Assembly: GCA_964569385.1 (NCBI GenBank)
Contig: CAZMUM010000007.1
Span: forward strand, 1 to 64,000
DNA: 64,000 nucleotides
DNA from: JAADHX01 sp964569385
Lineage (GTDB): Bacteria > Actinomycetota > Acidimicrobiia > Acidimicrobiales > Poriferisodalaceae
Direction of reading: 5' to 3'
Positions 33,327 to 41,282 of the stretch are shown piece by piece. Positions within the stretch are counted from its first letter, which is position 1; each line of letters opens with the position of its first letter. The notes beneath the pieces are model-generated. The model made no database searches and was not told the DNA's origin. It saw nothing but the letters and a program-made list of their open reading frames with translations. A program made the position numbers and the translations under genes.

Positions 33327-35993
33327 ATGGTGGTCACACACAGTGCTCGTATCTCACTCATCACACCACTTACCGTGGTTGTGTTGTCGCTCTTTGGTTG
33401 GTTCTTCCTAGCTAATCCCAGTGGAGCCGAAGGTGCACCCACCGGTTCGGTCCGATTCGAGATCGTCGATGCAGTGACGGGCGAACCACTTGTGGCCTTC
33501 GGCCGTGAGGGCAACACACACTTCTCTTCGGGGCCCGATGGAGTAGCGCTGCTTGAGGATGTGCCAGTTGGCGAGCACACCTACGGGCTGAGGTCGGGCC
33601 GCTACGGCGCCACCATGATGGGGGTTGATGGTCCAGGAGAATTTGTAACGGTGGTTGTTGTGGAGGGCGAAGAAACCACCGCACGAGTCGAGATGACGCC
33701 ACCAGGCAAGGTGCGATTCCAGGCCATCACTGAGTTGGAGGGCGATCCTCTGGCCGAAGTTAACGCGTTTACCTATTTCCGTTCGTTCGTGCGGATTGGG
33801 GATCGCTTGACCGCCGTCGATGGTTGGTTCGAGATTGAGGTGTTCCCGGCACCGATCGACAATCTGATCATTCTCTTCGATCAGGCCCAACGCGCTGAAT
33901 ATCCACTGCCTAATGTGGAGTCTGGAGAGATCGTGAGCCTCGCCGACCCAATGCGCGTCCCGGATCTTCCAAGTGTTCGTGGAATCGTTGTTGATCCGGA
34001 TGGGAATCCCGTTGAGGGCGCGCTCGTGGTCGCTCCTAGCCACAACAACGGCAACGGCAACTTGGCCTCAGATGTATGGATGACCACTGGTTCGGACGGT
34101 CTATTCCATCTAGTCGGGCCCAACATCTCGACGACGGTGCTGGCGTATCCGCCTGAGGACCGTCCAGACCTCGCCATCGGTGGCCCTGGGCCCGGTGGTC
34201 TCCGTGGGCGGGAGTGGCCGGCCAACTTCCGCCATCCGACTCTTGAGATCGCGTTGCCGACGGGTCAATGGATTCGGGCTACGCCGTCTAGGCAAGCACC
34301 GTCGGTTGACCAGCCCCTCACAGTCTTTCTGATCGGCGACCCGCGGCCACTCTCGGGTTTTAACCTTCTCGATCACGGAGAAACGACCAGCGCGGGCTGG
34401 ACCAACACGGGTCTTGAAATTCAGCCACTTAGTTTTGGGCAAAGTGGGCTGATCGACGTCCATGTTTCGCTAAGACCAAACCCGGGTGACCACGCGACGC
34501 TCGGATTCTACGGCGGCACACCGTTGGATTGCACGTTGACGATCGATTGTCCTGTGCACCGCACGTCTGGTCCTTACGGCGAGCAACTGGTGGTGCAGCC
34601 GAACCAGTTTGCAGGTCCATGGAGCCTCTTCTTCGGTCCGGGCGAGGATGGGTTGATCGTCGACCCACCCGCGTTGTTCGGCGCTTCAGAAAACCCAGGG
34701 CCTCAAATTGTTGACGTGTCGACGATCGATGGCTGTTCCGCTCCGCTCACGCTGCGAAGAACGACGGGCCAATGGGGAAGCGAATTCCTACCAGATGCAC
34801 CAGCGCAGCTTCCAGGATCCGTGACCTTCGACGGCCAGTGGGGTACCTACGCCCTCGAGTTGACTGCGGCGGGCACTTCCGGGGTTGTGATGTACTGGAT
34901 TCCTCCTGGGCCAGGGACCTTCATCGATCTCAAGGTGGGCGGAGCGTTACCCGCTTCGTGTACACCGGCTACGACGAGCACCACCACTACATCTACGACA
35001 ACCACATCCACTACCCAACTGACTACGACTACGACGTCAACGCCTCCGACGGGGTCCACGACGACAACTACTTCCTCGACGCCGTCTTCGACCACAACCT
35101 CGGCCCCCACAGCAGGGTCGACGACGACATCGACAACTTCGACATCAACGACTGCGGTTCCTGTCACGGTGGCCGCGACGACTTCCACGATTTCTGCTCC
35201 AGTTACTGATCCCGTAGTTGCAGAACCGCCGGAGGGTTATGTGGTGTCGACTTCTCGTGGTTCTGTTTACGCGTTTGGTGAGTTGGATAATGTTGGTGAT
35301 GCTGCGGCGGTTGAGGTGGTGGCGATTGCTTTGCATCCTTCTGGTGATGGCTATTGGATCTTTGAGGTGTCTGGTGAGGTTCACTCCTTCGGTGGTGCTG
35401 TTGATTTTGGTCGGCTTACCGCTGACGATTTCGGGCCGGGGGAGCGGGCCGCGACGATGGCTGCGACTCCTTCTGGTGACGGGTATTGGCTGATCACCAA
35501 CAAGGGTCGGGTGTTTGGGTTTGGTGATGCTGTGCATCACGGCGATCTAGCGGCCTTTGAGCTGGCTGGCGATGTGATTGCTGCTGCGGCTACGCCATCG
35601 GGTGACGGCTACTACCTGGTTGGTTCTGATGGTGGGATCTTTTCGTTTGGTGATGCTGCGTTTGCCGGGTCGATTCCTCAGGTGTTGCCTGGTGTTGTTC
35701 TGGCCGCTCCGATTGTTGGTCTGACTGCTGATCCTGATGGTGTCGGATATTGGCTTGTCGCGGCTGATGGTGGTGTGTTTGGCTTTGATGCGCCGTTCCG
35801 TGGGTCGATTCCTGGAGTGCTGCCTCCAGGTGCTTCGCTGGTCGCACCTATCAATGGGATGGTCCCGTTCGGTAACGGCTACCTACTCGTTGCTGGTGAC
35901 GGTGGGGTGTTCAACTTCTCGAACCTTCCCTTCCTGGGCAGCCTTGGCGACGTTGTGCTCGACTCGCCCATCGTCGCCATATCCGCCACCTAG
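33327..35993 (+). CDS. Exported propeller-repeat protein, duplicated copy B
   Basis: 888 residues: signal peptide (LTVVVLSLFGWFFLANPSG), the same Ig-like domain as copy A (GSVRFEIVDAVTGEPL), then an extra segment of about 340 residues absent from copy A that begins VRGIVVDPDGNPVEGALVVA (carboxypeptidase-regulatory-like) and includes a Cys-containing domain. A long Thr/Ser linker follows (about 550-630), then six propeller-type blades to the end. The last 250 residues are almost identical to copy A. ATG 33327 follows AAGGA. Probably surface-exposed; the extra domains suggest binding to a ligand or polymer. Confidence 0.82.
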   Translation: MVVTHSARISLITPLTVVVLSLFGWFFLANPSGAEGAPTGSVRFEIVDAVTGEPLVAFGREGNTHFSSGPDGVALLEDVPVGEHTYGLRSGRYGATMMGVDGPGEFVTVVVVEGEETTARVEMTPPGKVRFQAITELEGDPLAEVNAFTYFRSFVRIGDRLTAVDGWFEIEVFPAPIDNLIILFDQAQRAEYPLPNVESGEIVSLADPMRVPDLPSVRGIVVDPDGNPVEGALVVAPSHNNGNGNLASDVWMTTGSDGLFHLVGPNISTTVLAYPPEDRPDLAIGGPGPGGLRGREWPANFRHPTLEIALPTGQWIRATPSRQAPSVDQPLTVFLIGDPRPLSGFNLLDHGETTSAGWTNTGLEIQPLSFGQSGLIDVHVSLRPNPGDHATLGFYGGTPLDCTLTIDCPVHRTSGPYGEQLVVQPNQFAGPWSLFFGPGEDGLIVDPPALFGASENPGPQIVDVSTIDGCSAPLTLRRTTGQWGSEFLPDAPAQLPGSVTFDGQWGTYALELTAAGTSGVVMYWIPPGPGTFIDLKVGGALPASCTPATTSTTTTSTTTTSTTQLTTTTTSTPPTGSTTTTTSSTPSSTTTSAPTAGSTTTSTTSTSTTAVPVTVAATTSTISAPVTDPVVAEPPEGYVVSTSRGSVYAFGELDNVGDAAAVEVVAIALHPSGDGYWIFEVSGEVHSFGGAVDFGRLTADDFGPGERAATMAATPSGDGYWLITNKGRVFGFGDAVHHGDLAAFELAGDVIAAAATPSGDGYYLVGSDGGIFSFGDAAFAGSIPQVLPGVVLAAPIVGLTADPDGVGYWLVAADGGVFGFDAPFRGSIPGVLPPGASLVAPINGMVPFGNGYLLVAGDGGVFNFSNLPFLGSLGDVVLDSPIVAISAT

Positions 35994-36034
35994 GACCGGC
36001 CGAAAGAACCGAACGACGCCTGTAGGTTCTGCAC

Positions 36035-36628
36035 ATGCATATTCAGGTCACGACCTACTACCTGGAGATGTTCGAACAGCCTGAGCTTGCCGACGTCGAG
36101 AGTCTGAGTCTCGTCCGGTCGTTGGTCATCAACCCCACACTCAATCGATACTTCTACGCCAACGTTGGGGTCGACTGGTTGTGGACTGGACGCTTGCCGT
36201 GGACCGAAGCCAATTGGCTTGAGGTTCTCGACCGACCCGGCGTCGAAACGTGGATTGCCTATGTAGACGGATCACCTGCTGGCTACGTCGAACTCGACGG
36301 AACTGTCGAAGGCGCAGTCGAGATTTGTTACTTCGGCCTACTACCTGCCTTTGTGGGGAAGGGTCTCGGCCGCGCCTTCTTGGCCAAGTCTCTCGATGCG
36401 GCTTGGAGCATTGTTGGCACCGATCGAGTCTGGCTGAAGACGTGCAGCCTCGACCACCCCCGGGCGCTTCAGAACTACCTCGATGTTGGGTTTATGATCG
36501 AGCGAACGACAAACGAACCCGAATACGTCCCCGACGAACCACTCGAACCGTGGCCTGGGTCAGGGCGGTTGCCGCTAACCACAGGCCACGACCACCCGCT
36601 GGCCGAATCACCTCCGGACGGCGGCTAG
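36035..36628 (+). CDS. GNAT-family N-acetyltransferase
   Basis: 197 residues. The acetyl-CoA binding motif A is FVGKGLGRAFLAKSL (about 112-126), preceded by the strand GAVEICYFGLLP and followed by RVWLKTCSLDHPRALQNYLDVGF (split), the usual motif B. The substrate is unknown. The start ATG lies 41 bases after propeller protein B. A dead relative sits in the same place after protein A (30743-30883), so the pairing is older than the duplication. Confidence 0.88.
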   Translation: MHIQVTTYYLEMFEQPELADVESLSLVRSLVINPTLNRYFYANVGVDWLWTGRLPWTEANWLEVLDRPGVETWIAYVDGSPAGYVELDGTVEGAVEICYFGLLPAFVGKGLGRAFLAKSLDAAWSIVGTDRVWLKTCSLDHPRALQNYLDVGFMIERTTNEPEYVPDEPLEPWPGSGRLPLTTGHDHPLAESPPDGG

Positions 36629-36629
36629 C

Positions 36630-37385
36630 TCAGCTCAGGCGCCTGGCAGCCTCAATAACGATTGACACCGACGCGGCCTCAACACGCGCCGACGCGCCCT
36701 CGTCGGGGGTTTCTTTGTGGGTACGGTTGACCAGAACACCCGCTACACACCCGGCTCTAAGGCCCTGGCTGGCGCACATTGTGAACAGGGTCGCCGCTTC
36801 CATCTCGTAGTTCAGAACACCCATGGACTGCCACTCGTCCATGCTTCCGCGGAAACGAGACACCACCCTTTCGGAGAACGTGTCGTAGCGCTCCTGGCCT
36901 GGGTAGAACGTGTCCGACGAAGCAGTTACGCCGATGTGTGGTTCGAATCCGAGCCCCCGGGCTGCCTCTATCAGAGCTGTTGTGCAGGCGAAGTCGGCTA
37001 CCGCTGGGAATTCGAGTGGTGCGAAGTGCAGGCTGGCGCCGTCGAGTCGTACCGCTCCCGTGGTGACGATCACTTCGCCTGGCTGAATGCTCGGCTGAAT
37101 GGCCCCAGTGGTACCCACTCTTAGGAAAGTCCGCACCCCTAGCTGGGCCAACTCCTCGACAGCGATTGAGGTCGACGGGCCGCCTATCCCTGTCGAACAT
37201 ACAACTACCGGGGTGTCGTCAATTCGGGCGAGCACAGAGTTGAACTCGCGAGTCGATGCCAACGCTTCGGCGTTACCGATGGTCTCGCCGATACGGCCAG
37301 CTCGTGCTGGGTCACCAGGGATGATGGCAATGGTCGCCCCAGCGAGCATTTTGGTTGTGAGGCCGAGATGGAAGACGTCGCTCAT
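36630..37385 (-). CDS. udp: Uridine phosphorylase
   Basis: 251 residues. It splits uridine into uracil and ribose-1-phosphate. Signatures include SDVFHLGLT at the start, IPGDPARAGRIG (phosphate binding), VVCSTGIGGPSTSIAVEEL (about 60-78), RVGTTGAIQP, and NYEMEAATLFTMCASQGL with the nucleoside-binding Met/Glu. Long stretches read the same as the enterobacterial enzyme (E. coli Udp, 253 residues), more than expected for an actinobacterial ortholog. It ends one base from the GNAT gene tail, convergent. Confidence 0.93.
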   Translation of the reverse strand: MSDVFHLGLTTKMLAGATIAIIPGDPARAGRIGETIGNAEALASTREFNSVLARIDDTPVVVCSTGIGGPSTSIAVEELAQLGVRTFLRVGTTGAIQPSIQPGEVIVTTGAVRLDGASLHFAPLEFPAVADFACTTALIEAARGLGFEPHIGVTASSDTFYPGQERYDTFSERVVSRFRGSMDEWQSMGVLNYEMEAATLFTMCASQGLRAGCVAGVLVNRTHKETPDEGASARVEAASVSIVIEAARRLS

Positions 37386-37419
37386 GGCCTAACGGTAACC
37401 GTGTTGATGTCAGCTTGTA

Positions 37420-38391
37420 TCAGTGAGGTCGATCGGCGATGGTTAACGCGGTGGTTGGCGAAGTTTGATTCTTAGGTGCTGCCAGCTTGCCCCGGAGATG
37501 ATCGCTGACCACAACTGGGTCGTACCGCGCTGGTCGACTGGCAGTGACGAAGTCGTCGAGTGGTTCCACGACCACAGCAAGGTCTGGGTAGTGGAAGTAA
37601 GCAATGGAGCGACGCCGTGGTGCTGCTCCACCAGACATAGGCACAACACGATGAAGCGTCGATGGCCATACATCGTTTGTCCAAATGGCGAGCAGATCGC
37701 CGACGTTCATCAGCAGCGAGCCTGGCGTTGGCACTACGTCGATCCACTTGCCATTGGTGTCGATGATTTGCAGGCCCGCAACCGAGTCGGCGTGCAGGAC
37801 GGTGAACGTGGTGTAGTCGCTGTGAGCCCCCATCCGTTGTTGGCCCGATTCTGCTTCTTCTGAGCCGTTTGGCCCGGGGCGGTAGTCGATGCAGGCCATG
37901 GTGTCTGGGCCAAGCCGGGATCGATCAGCCAGATCGGGGATACCGATGCAGCTGCCAAGAATGTGGTCGATCTCGCTCGAGATTCGCGCCATTTCTGCTA
38001 GGTAGGCGATGGCGGCAGGGCGAAATGACGGCACGGTATCGTCTGGCCATGGGGTCTGACGGATGAGCTCAGTGCCGTCGGTGACCCTGTCGTCGGGCCC
38101 GCTGTTGAAGCTCTCGAACAAGTCGGGTGGTGTCGAATCGCCAAGGCTGAAGGCAAGTGCTTCGCTGCCCTTGGGCCTAAAGCCGCGGTTGGCCAGCGGG
38201 TCGGGTTCGACATAGGTCGGTTTCGTAGCACCGGACAGATCGAAAAATAGGTCACACGCAGAGCGAAGCCCTGACAGCGCGACGGGATCAAGCCCATGCC
38301 CGGTTAGTTCGACGAACCCCAGCTGTCGAAGAGCACCGTCGAGGTCGGGCCCGGCTGTTTCAGCGCGAAGGTCGACGACAGGAATCACCAC
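37420..38391 (-). CDS. Isopenicillin N synthase-like 2OG-Fe(II) oxygenase
   Basis: 323 residues of the non-heme iron oxygenase family. Iron ligands are H-x-D in MGAHSDYTTFTVLH (about 187-200) and the distal His in PSTLHRVV (about 250); the 2-oxoglutarate-binding R-x-S is in RRRSIAYFHYPD. The N-terminal DIOX_N segment IPVVDLRAETAGP and GFVELTGHGLD are present. The substrate is unknown. The start is ATG/GTG 38391, beside a 48-bp palindrome. It is 34 bases upstream of udp on the same strand, so an operon is possible. Confidence 0.88.
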   Translation of the reverse strand: MVIPVVDLRAETAGPDLDGALRQLGFVELTGHGLDPVALSGLRSACDLFFDLSGATKPTYVEPDPLANRGFRPKGSEALAFSLGDSTPPDLFESFNSGPDDRVTDGTELIRQTPWPDDTVPSFRPAAIAYLAEMARISSEIDHILGSCIGIPDLADRSRLGPDTMACIDYRPGPNGSEEAESGQQRMGAHSDYTTFTVLHADSVAGLQIIDTNGKWIDVVPTPGSLLMNVGDLLAIWTNDVWPSTLHRVVPMSGGAAPRRRSIAYFHYPDLAVVVEPLDDFVTASRPARYDPVVVSDHLRGKLAAPKNQTSPTTALTIADRPH

Positions 38392-38417
38392 CCCGACTCT
38401 ACGCGCCGCAGCCCTCT

Positions 38418-38465
38418 CGAACCTGTGCCCAAAATCGCGGTCGACACCGCAGTTCTAGGCACAGG
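38418..38465. repeat. 48-bp palindromic element, copy 2
   Basis: Outer arms AACCTGTGCC/GGCACAGGTT exact; inner stem GCGGT-CGAC-ACCGC exact. Lies between the oxygenase start and the metY stop. Confidence 0.88.
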
Positions 38466-38494
38466 TTCGGGGGTTTTGATATGAATCGAAGCGG

Positions 38495-39799
38495 CTAGAG
38501 CGCGGCGGCGAAGCCCTTGTCGAGATCGTCGATGATGTCGTCGATCGTCTCAAGGCCGACAGATAGCCGGACGAGCCCTGGAAGTACGCCGGTGGTCGCC
38601 TGTTCGGCCTCGCTCAGCTGGCTATGAGTCGTCGATGCCGGGTGAATGATCAGGCTGCGAACATCGCCGATGTTGGCAACATGGCTATGTAGCTCAACGC
38701 TGTTGACGAACTTCTCGCCCTTGTCTTTGCCTCCCTTGATCACAAACGCTGGCACCGAGCAGAATCCTCGGCCTTCGCTGTACTTGTTCATGCGATCGTG
38801 CCACGGGCTGGATTTCAGCCCGCCGAACTGTACCGATTCGACTTGGTCGTGCTGATCGAGATACTCGGCAACGACCTGGGCATTCTGGCAATGCCGTTCC
38901 ATGCGCAAGCTGAGAGTCTCAATACCTTGCAAGAAGTTGAATGCGTTCGTCGGCGACACTGCCGCCCCAAGATCGCGCAGCAGTTGGACTCGAGCCTTGA
39001 TGATGAAAGCGCCGTGGCCAAGGGCCGGCCAATAGGCCAGACCGTGATAGCTGGGATCAGGCTCGGTCAAGTTCGGGAAGCGATCATTGGCACCGAAGTC
39101 GAAGCTGCCCCCGTCGACGATCACACCACCGATCGAATTTCCGTGACCACCGATGAACTTGGTCATCGAATGCACCACAATGTCGGCTCCCCACTTGAGG
39201 GGGTTAATGAGGTACGGCGACGGCACCGTGTTGTCCAGCACCAGCGGGACACCGATGTCGTGGGCAACGGCCGCCACGCCCTCGATATCGAAACAACTGT
39301 TCTTGGGGTTGCTTACGGTCTCGCCGTAGAAGAGTTTCGTGTTCGGCTGGGCAGCGTTGCGCCAAGCATCGAGGTCATCTTCGTCTTCAATGAAGGTCAC
39401 CTCGATGCCCATCTTCGGCAGCGTGTAGTGCAACAGATTGTAGGTGCCGCCGTACAGCGCCGAAGCGGCTACGAGATGGTCTCCGCTCTCAGCAAGATTG
39501 AGGATGGCCAAGACCTCGGCGGCTTGGCCTGAAGCCACGGCAAGTGCTCCCGGAATGCCAACCGCGGTTTCGGTCCCGCCTTCAAGGGCCGAGAGGCGAG
39601 CCTCAAGTACCCCCTGTGTCGGGTTCATTATCCGGGTATAGATATTGCCCATCTCAGACAGAGCGAAAAGGCTCGCCGCGTGTTCGGTGTCTCGAAACAC
39701 AAAACTGGTCGTCTGGTAGATCGGCACGGCACGAGCGCCGGTTTCGGAATCGGGCGTTTGCCCTGCGTGTATCTGACGGGTTTCAAATCCCTGTGTCAT
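38495..39799 (-). CDS. metY: O-acetylhomoserine sulfhydrylase
   Basis: 434 residues of the Cys/Met-metabolism PLP enzymes, with the MetY-type length and insert. It makes homocysteine from O-acetylhomoserine and sulfide. Key segments: GFETRQIHAG at the start, YTRIMNPTQGVLE, the PLP lysine in VVHSMTKFIGGHGN (about 207-220) and PLVLDNTVPSPYL. The C-terminus SVGLETIDDIIDDLDKGF is complete. No SAM riboswitch or metX neighbour is visible. A possible promoter lies at 39818-39845. Confidence 0.93.
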   Translation of the reverse strand: MTQGFETRQIHAGQTPDSETGARAVPIYQTTSFVFRDTEHAASLFALSEMGNIYTRIMNPTQGVLEARLSALEGGTETAVGIPGALAVASGQAAEVLAILNLAESGDHLVAASALYGGTYNLLHYTLPKMGIEVTFIEDEDDLDAWRNAAQPNTKLFYGETVSNPKNSCFDIEGVAAVAHDIGVPLVLDNTVPSPYLINPLKWGADIVVHSMTKFIGGHGNSIGGVIVDGGSFDFGANDRFPNLTEPDPSYHGLAYWPALGHGAFIIKARVQLLRDLGAAVSPTNAFNFLQGIETLSLRMERHCQNAQVVAEYLDQHDQVESVQFGGLKSSPWHDRMNKYSEGRGFCSVPAFVIKGGKDKGEKFVNSVELHSHVANIGDVRSLIIHPASTTHSQLSEAEQATTGVLPGLVRLSVGLETIDDIIDDLDKGFAAAL

Positions 39800-39817
39800 G
39801 GTTGCTCCACGTGTCTA

Positions 39818-39845
39818 GTTATAAGGAAGCGCTATTCTTGACCAA
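39818..39845 (-). promoter_or_regulatory. Possible promoter of metY
   Basis: On the minus strand TTGGTC (39840-39845) is followed after 16 bases by TATAAC (39818-39823). Transcription would start about 12 bases before the ATG, giving a very short leader, so the assignment is tentative. Confidence 0.3.
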
Positions 39846-39916
39846 TCAAGTCGGGTTTGCAACCGGTTAGCGCTTCGGAAAGCCGAGATCGTCGCCGACG
39901 CACACCAAAACCATCG

Positions 39917-39964
39917 AACCTGTGTCTAGAAACGTCGCGATAACCACGATCCTCGACACAGGTT
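39917..39964. repeat. 48-bp palindromic element, copy 3
   Basis: Outer arms AACCTGTGTC/GACACAGGTT are exact inverse repeats; the inner part is not well paired. Lies between the divergent starts of metY and the TolB-like gene. Confidence 0.8.
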
Positions 39965-40010
39965 GCGAGATGTTGGTAGGTTTTCGACCGACGACACGGA
40001 GGAGGCAAAC

Positions 40011-40880
40011 GTGTGGTGCTTCAGACTTGTATCTGGGTGCTTAGCCTTGGTGTTGGCAGTCGTGAGTTGTTCTAGCAGTGGCATCGAAACCGGTGATGGC
40101 CAGATCGCATTCGTCTCGCGAAGAGACGGCGGAGCGCAGCTATTTACAATGAATCCCGACGGGTCCGATCAGACAGCGGTAGCGGCCGCAGGCTCTGACG
40201 TCTCAGTTCCGAAGTGGGCTCCGGACGGGCTGAGGATCGCCTTCGAGGCCGCTCGTACGGGCGATGTCTATGTGGTCGAAATGGAAGGATCAGAGTCTCG
40301 ACTCGTGGGTAGTGTGCCCGCACTCGACGGTGGCCCCGCCTGGTCAGCTGATGGCACCAAGATTGCGTTCCACTCCGATCGTGACGGTGGCTTCGCGATC
40401 TTCGTCATGGATGCCGATGGATCGAACGTCGTGAGACTGACAGAGGCAGCCGCGACCAACGCATCGCCATCGTGGTCGCCCGACGGCGCCAAGATCGCGT
40501 TCAATTCCGGTCGTGATGGCAATTTCGAGATCTACGTAATCGATGTCGACGGGTCGAATCTCAACAGACTCACCAGCAACGAGCACTTCGACGAGGCCCC
40601 GGCATGGTCACCCGATGGGACCAAGATCGCGTTCAACTCGAACCGTGGTGGTTTTGACATCTACGTCATGGATGCTGACGGTTCGAACCAGACTCGCTTG
40701 ACCGATTCGCAAGGCGCAGAACTCGGGCCCGCATGGTCGCCCGACGGTACTCGAATCGTGTTCTCCGGAACGATCGAGGGCTCAAACAGCGAGATCTTCG
40801 TGATGGAAGCCGATGGTTCTAATCAGGTTCAACTGACTGACAGCCCCGAGGCCGACGAGTGGCCGACGTGGACCGGCTAG
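40011..40880 (+). CDS. TolB-like beta-propeller lipoprotein
   Basis: 289 residues. GTG 40011, with GGAGGAG 7 bases ahead, starts a signal peptide ending in a lipobox-like AVVSC. Six TolB/WD40-like (PD40) blades follow, each with a core like PAWSPDGTKIAFNSNRGG and IYVMDADGSNQTRLT. These propellers bind proteins or sugars in the cell envelope; no pal or tol genes are present, so the Tol system itself is not implied. The stop is 6 bases from a 48-bp palindrome that could end the transcript. Confidence 0.85.
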   Translation: MWCFRLVSGCLALVLAVVSCSSSGIETGDGQIAFVSRRDGGAQLFTMNPDGSDQTAVAAAGSDVSVPKWAPDGLRIAFEAARTGDVYVVEMEGSESRLVGSVPALDGGPAWSADGTKIAFHSDRDGGFAIFVMDADGSNVVRLTEAAATNASPSWSPDGAKIAFNSGRDGNFEIYVIDVDGSNLNRLTSNEHFDEAPAWSPDGTKIAFNSNRGGFDIYVMDADGSNQTRLTDSQGAELGPAWSPDGTRIVFSGTIEGSNSEIFVMEADGSNQVQLTDSPEADEWPTWTG

Positions 40881-40886
40881 AGAAGT

Positions 40887-40934
40887 AACTCGTGCCCAAA
40901 ATCGCGGTCAGGACCGCGATTTTGGGCACAGGTT
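40887..40934. repeat. 48-bp palindromic element, copy 4
   Basis: The best-paired copy: 17-base arms (40892-40908 and 40913-40929) are perfectly complementary with a 4-base loop CAGG. It lies between the TolB-like stop (+) and the tRNA-Ser(GGA) 3' end (-), so it may be a terminator for both. Confidence 0.92.
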
Positions 40935-40949
40935 CGGGGTAGAAAAGTT

Positions 40950-41039
<90 letters not shown>

Positions 41040-41050
41040 GTAGGAGGATG

Positions 41051-41178
41051 ACCCCCTCATGAGGCGACCAGGCGACCCGCGGCACACGACCAGCTCCGCT
41101 GAGGGCTGCTGCCTTCCGGCCCTGACCCGATTCACGGGTAGTCGTTGCACGGAACCCGGCCGCCACATGAAGGGGCCT
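41051..41178 (-). ncRNA. ffs: Signal recognition particle RNA, small bacterial type
   Basis: The minus strand carries the domain IV hallmark GTCAGGGCCGGAAGGCAGCA (about 41128-41109), with the GGAA tetraloop and the AGCA asymmetric loop that bind Ffh. The ends pair: GGCCCCTTCATGTGGCG (5') with CGCCTCATGAGGGGGTC (3'). The length, about 128 bases, fits 4.5S-type RNA. It lies head-to-head with dnaX, a common actinobacterial neighbour. Confidence 0.92.
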
Positions 41179-41282
41179 CATCCAGAGCGGTAAGGGTAGC
41201 GACCTACACGACCATCGACCACCGCCAATTTTATCGGGCCCCAAATCGGGCTGTCACTGCCGAACGATATGATCGACGAACC

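Noticed and set aside
34970..35215. Minisatellite-like ACN/GAC repeats
   Set aside because: These are Thr/Ser codons of the linker in propeller protein B; a low-complexity coding tract, not a separate element.
36925..36950. tRNA T-arm-like GGTTCGAATCC
   Set aside because: It lies inside the udp coding sequence with no matching acceptor or anticodon arms; chance match.
39800..40010. SAM-type riboswitch ahead of metY
   Set aside because: No conserved SAM-I, SAM-II or SAM-IV core or terminator/anti-terminator pair could be seen; only a 48-bp palindrome and a weak promoter.
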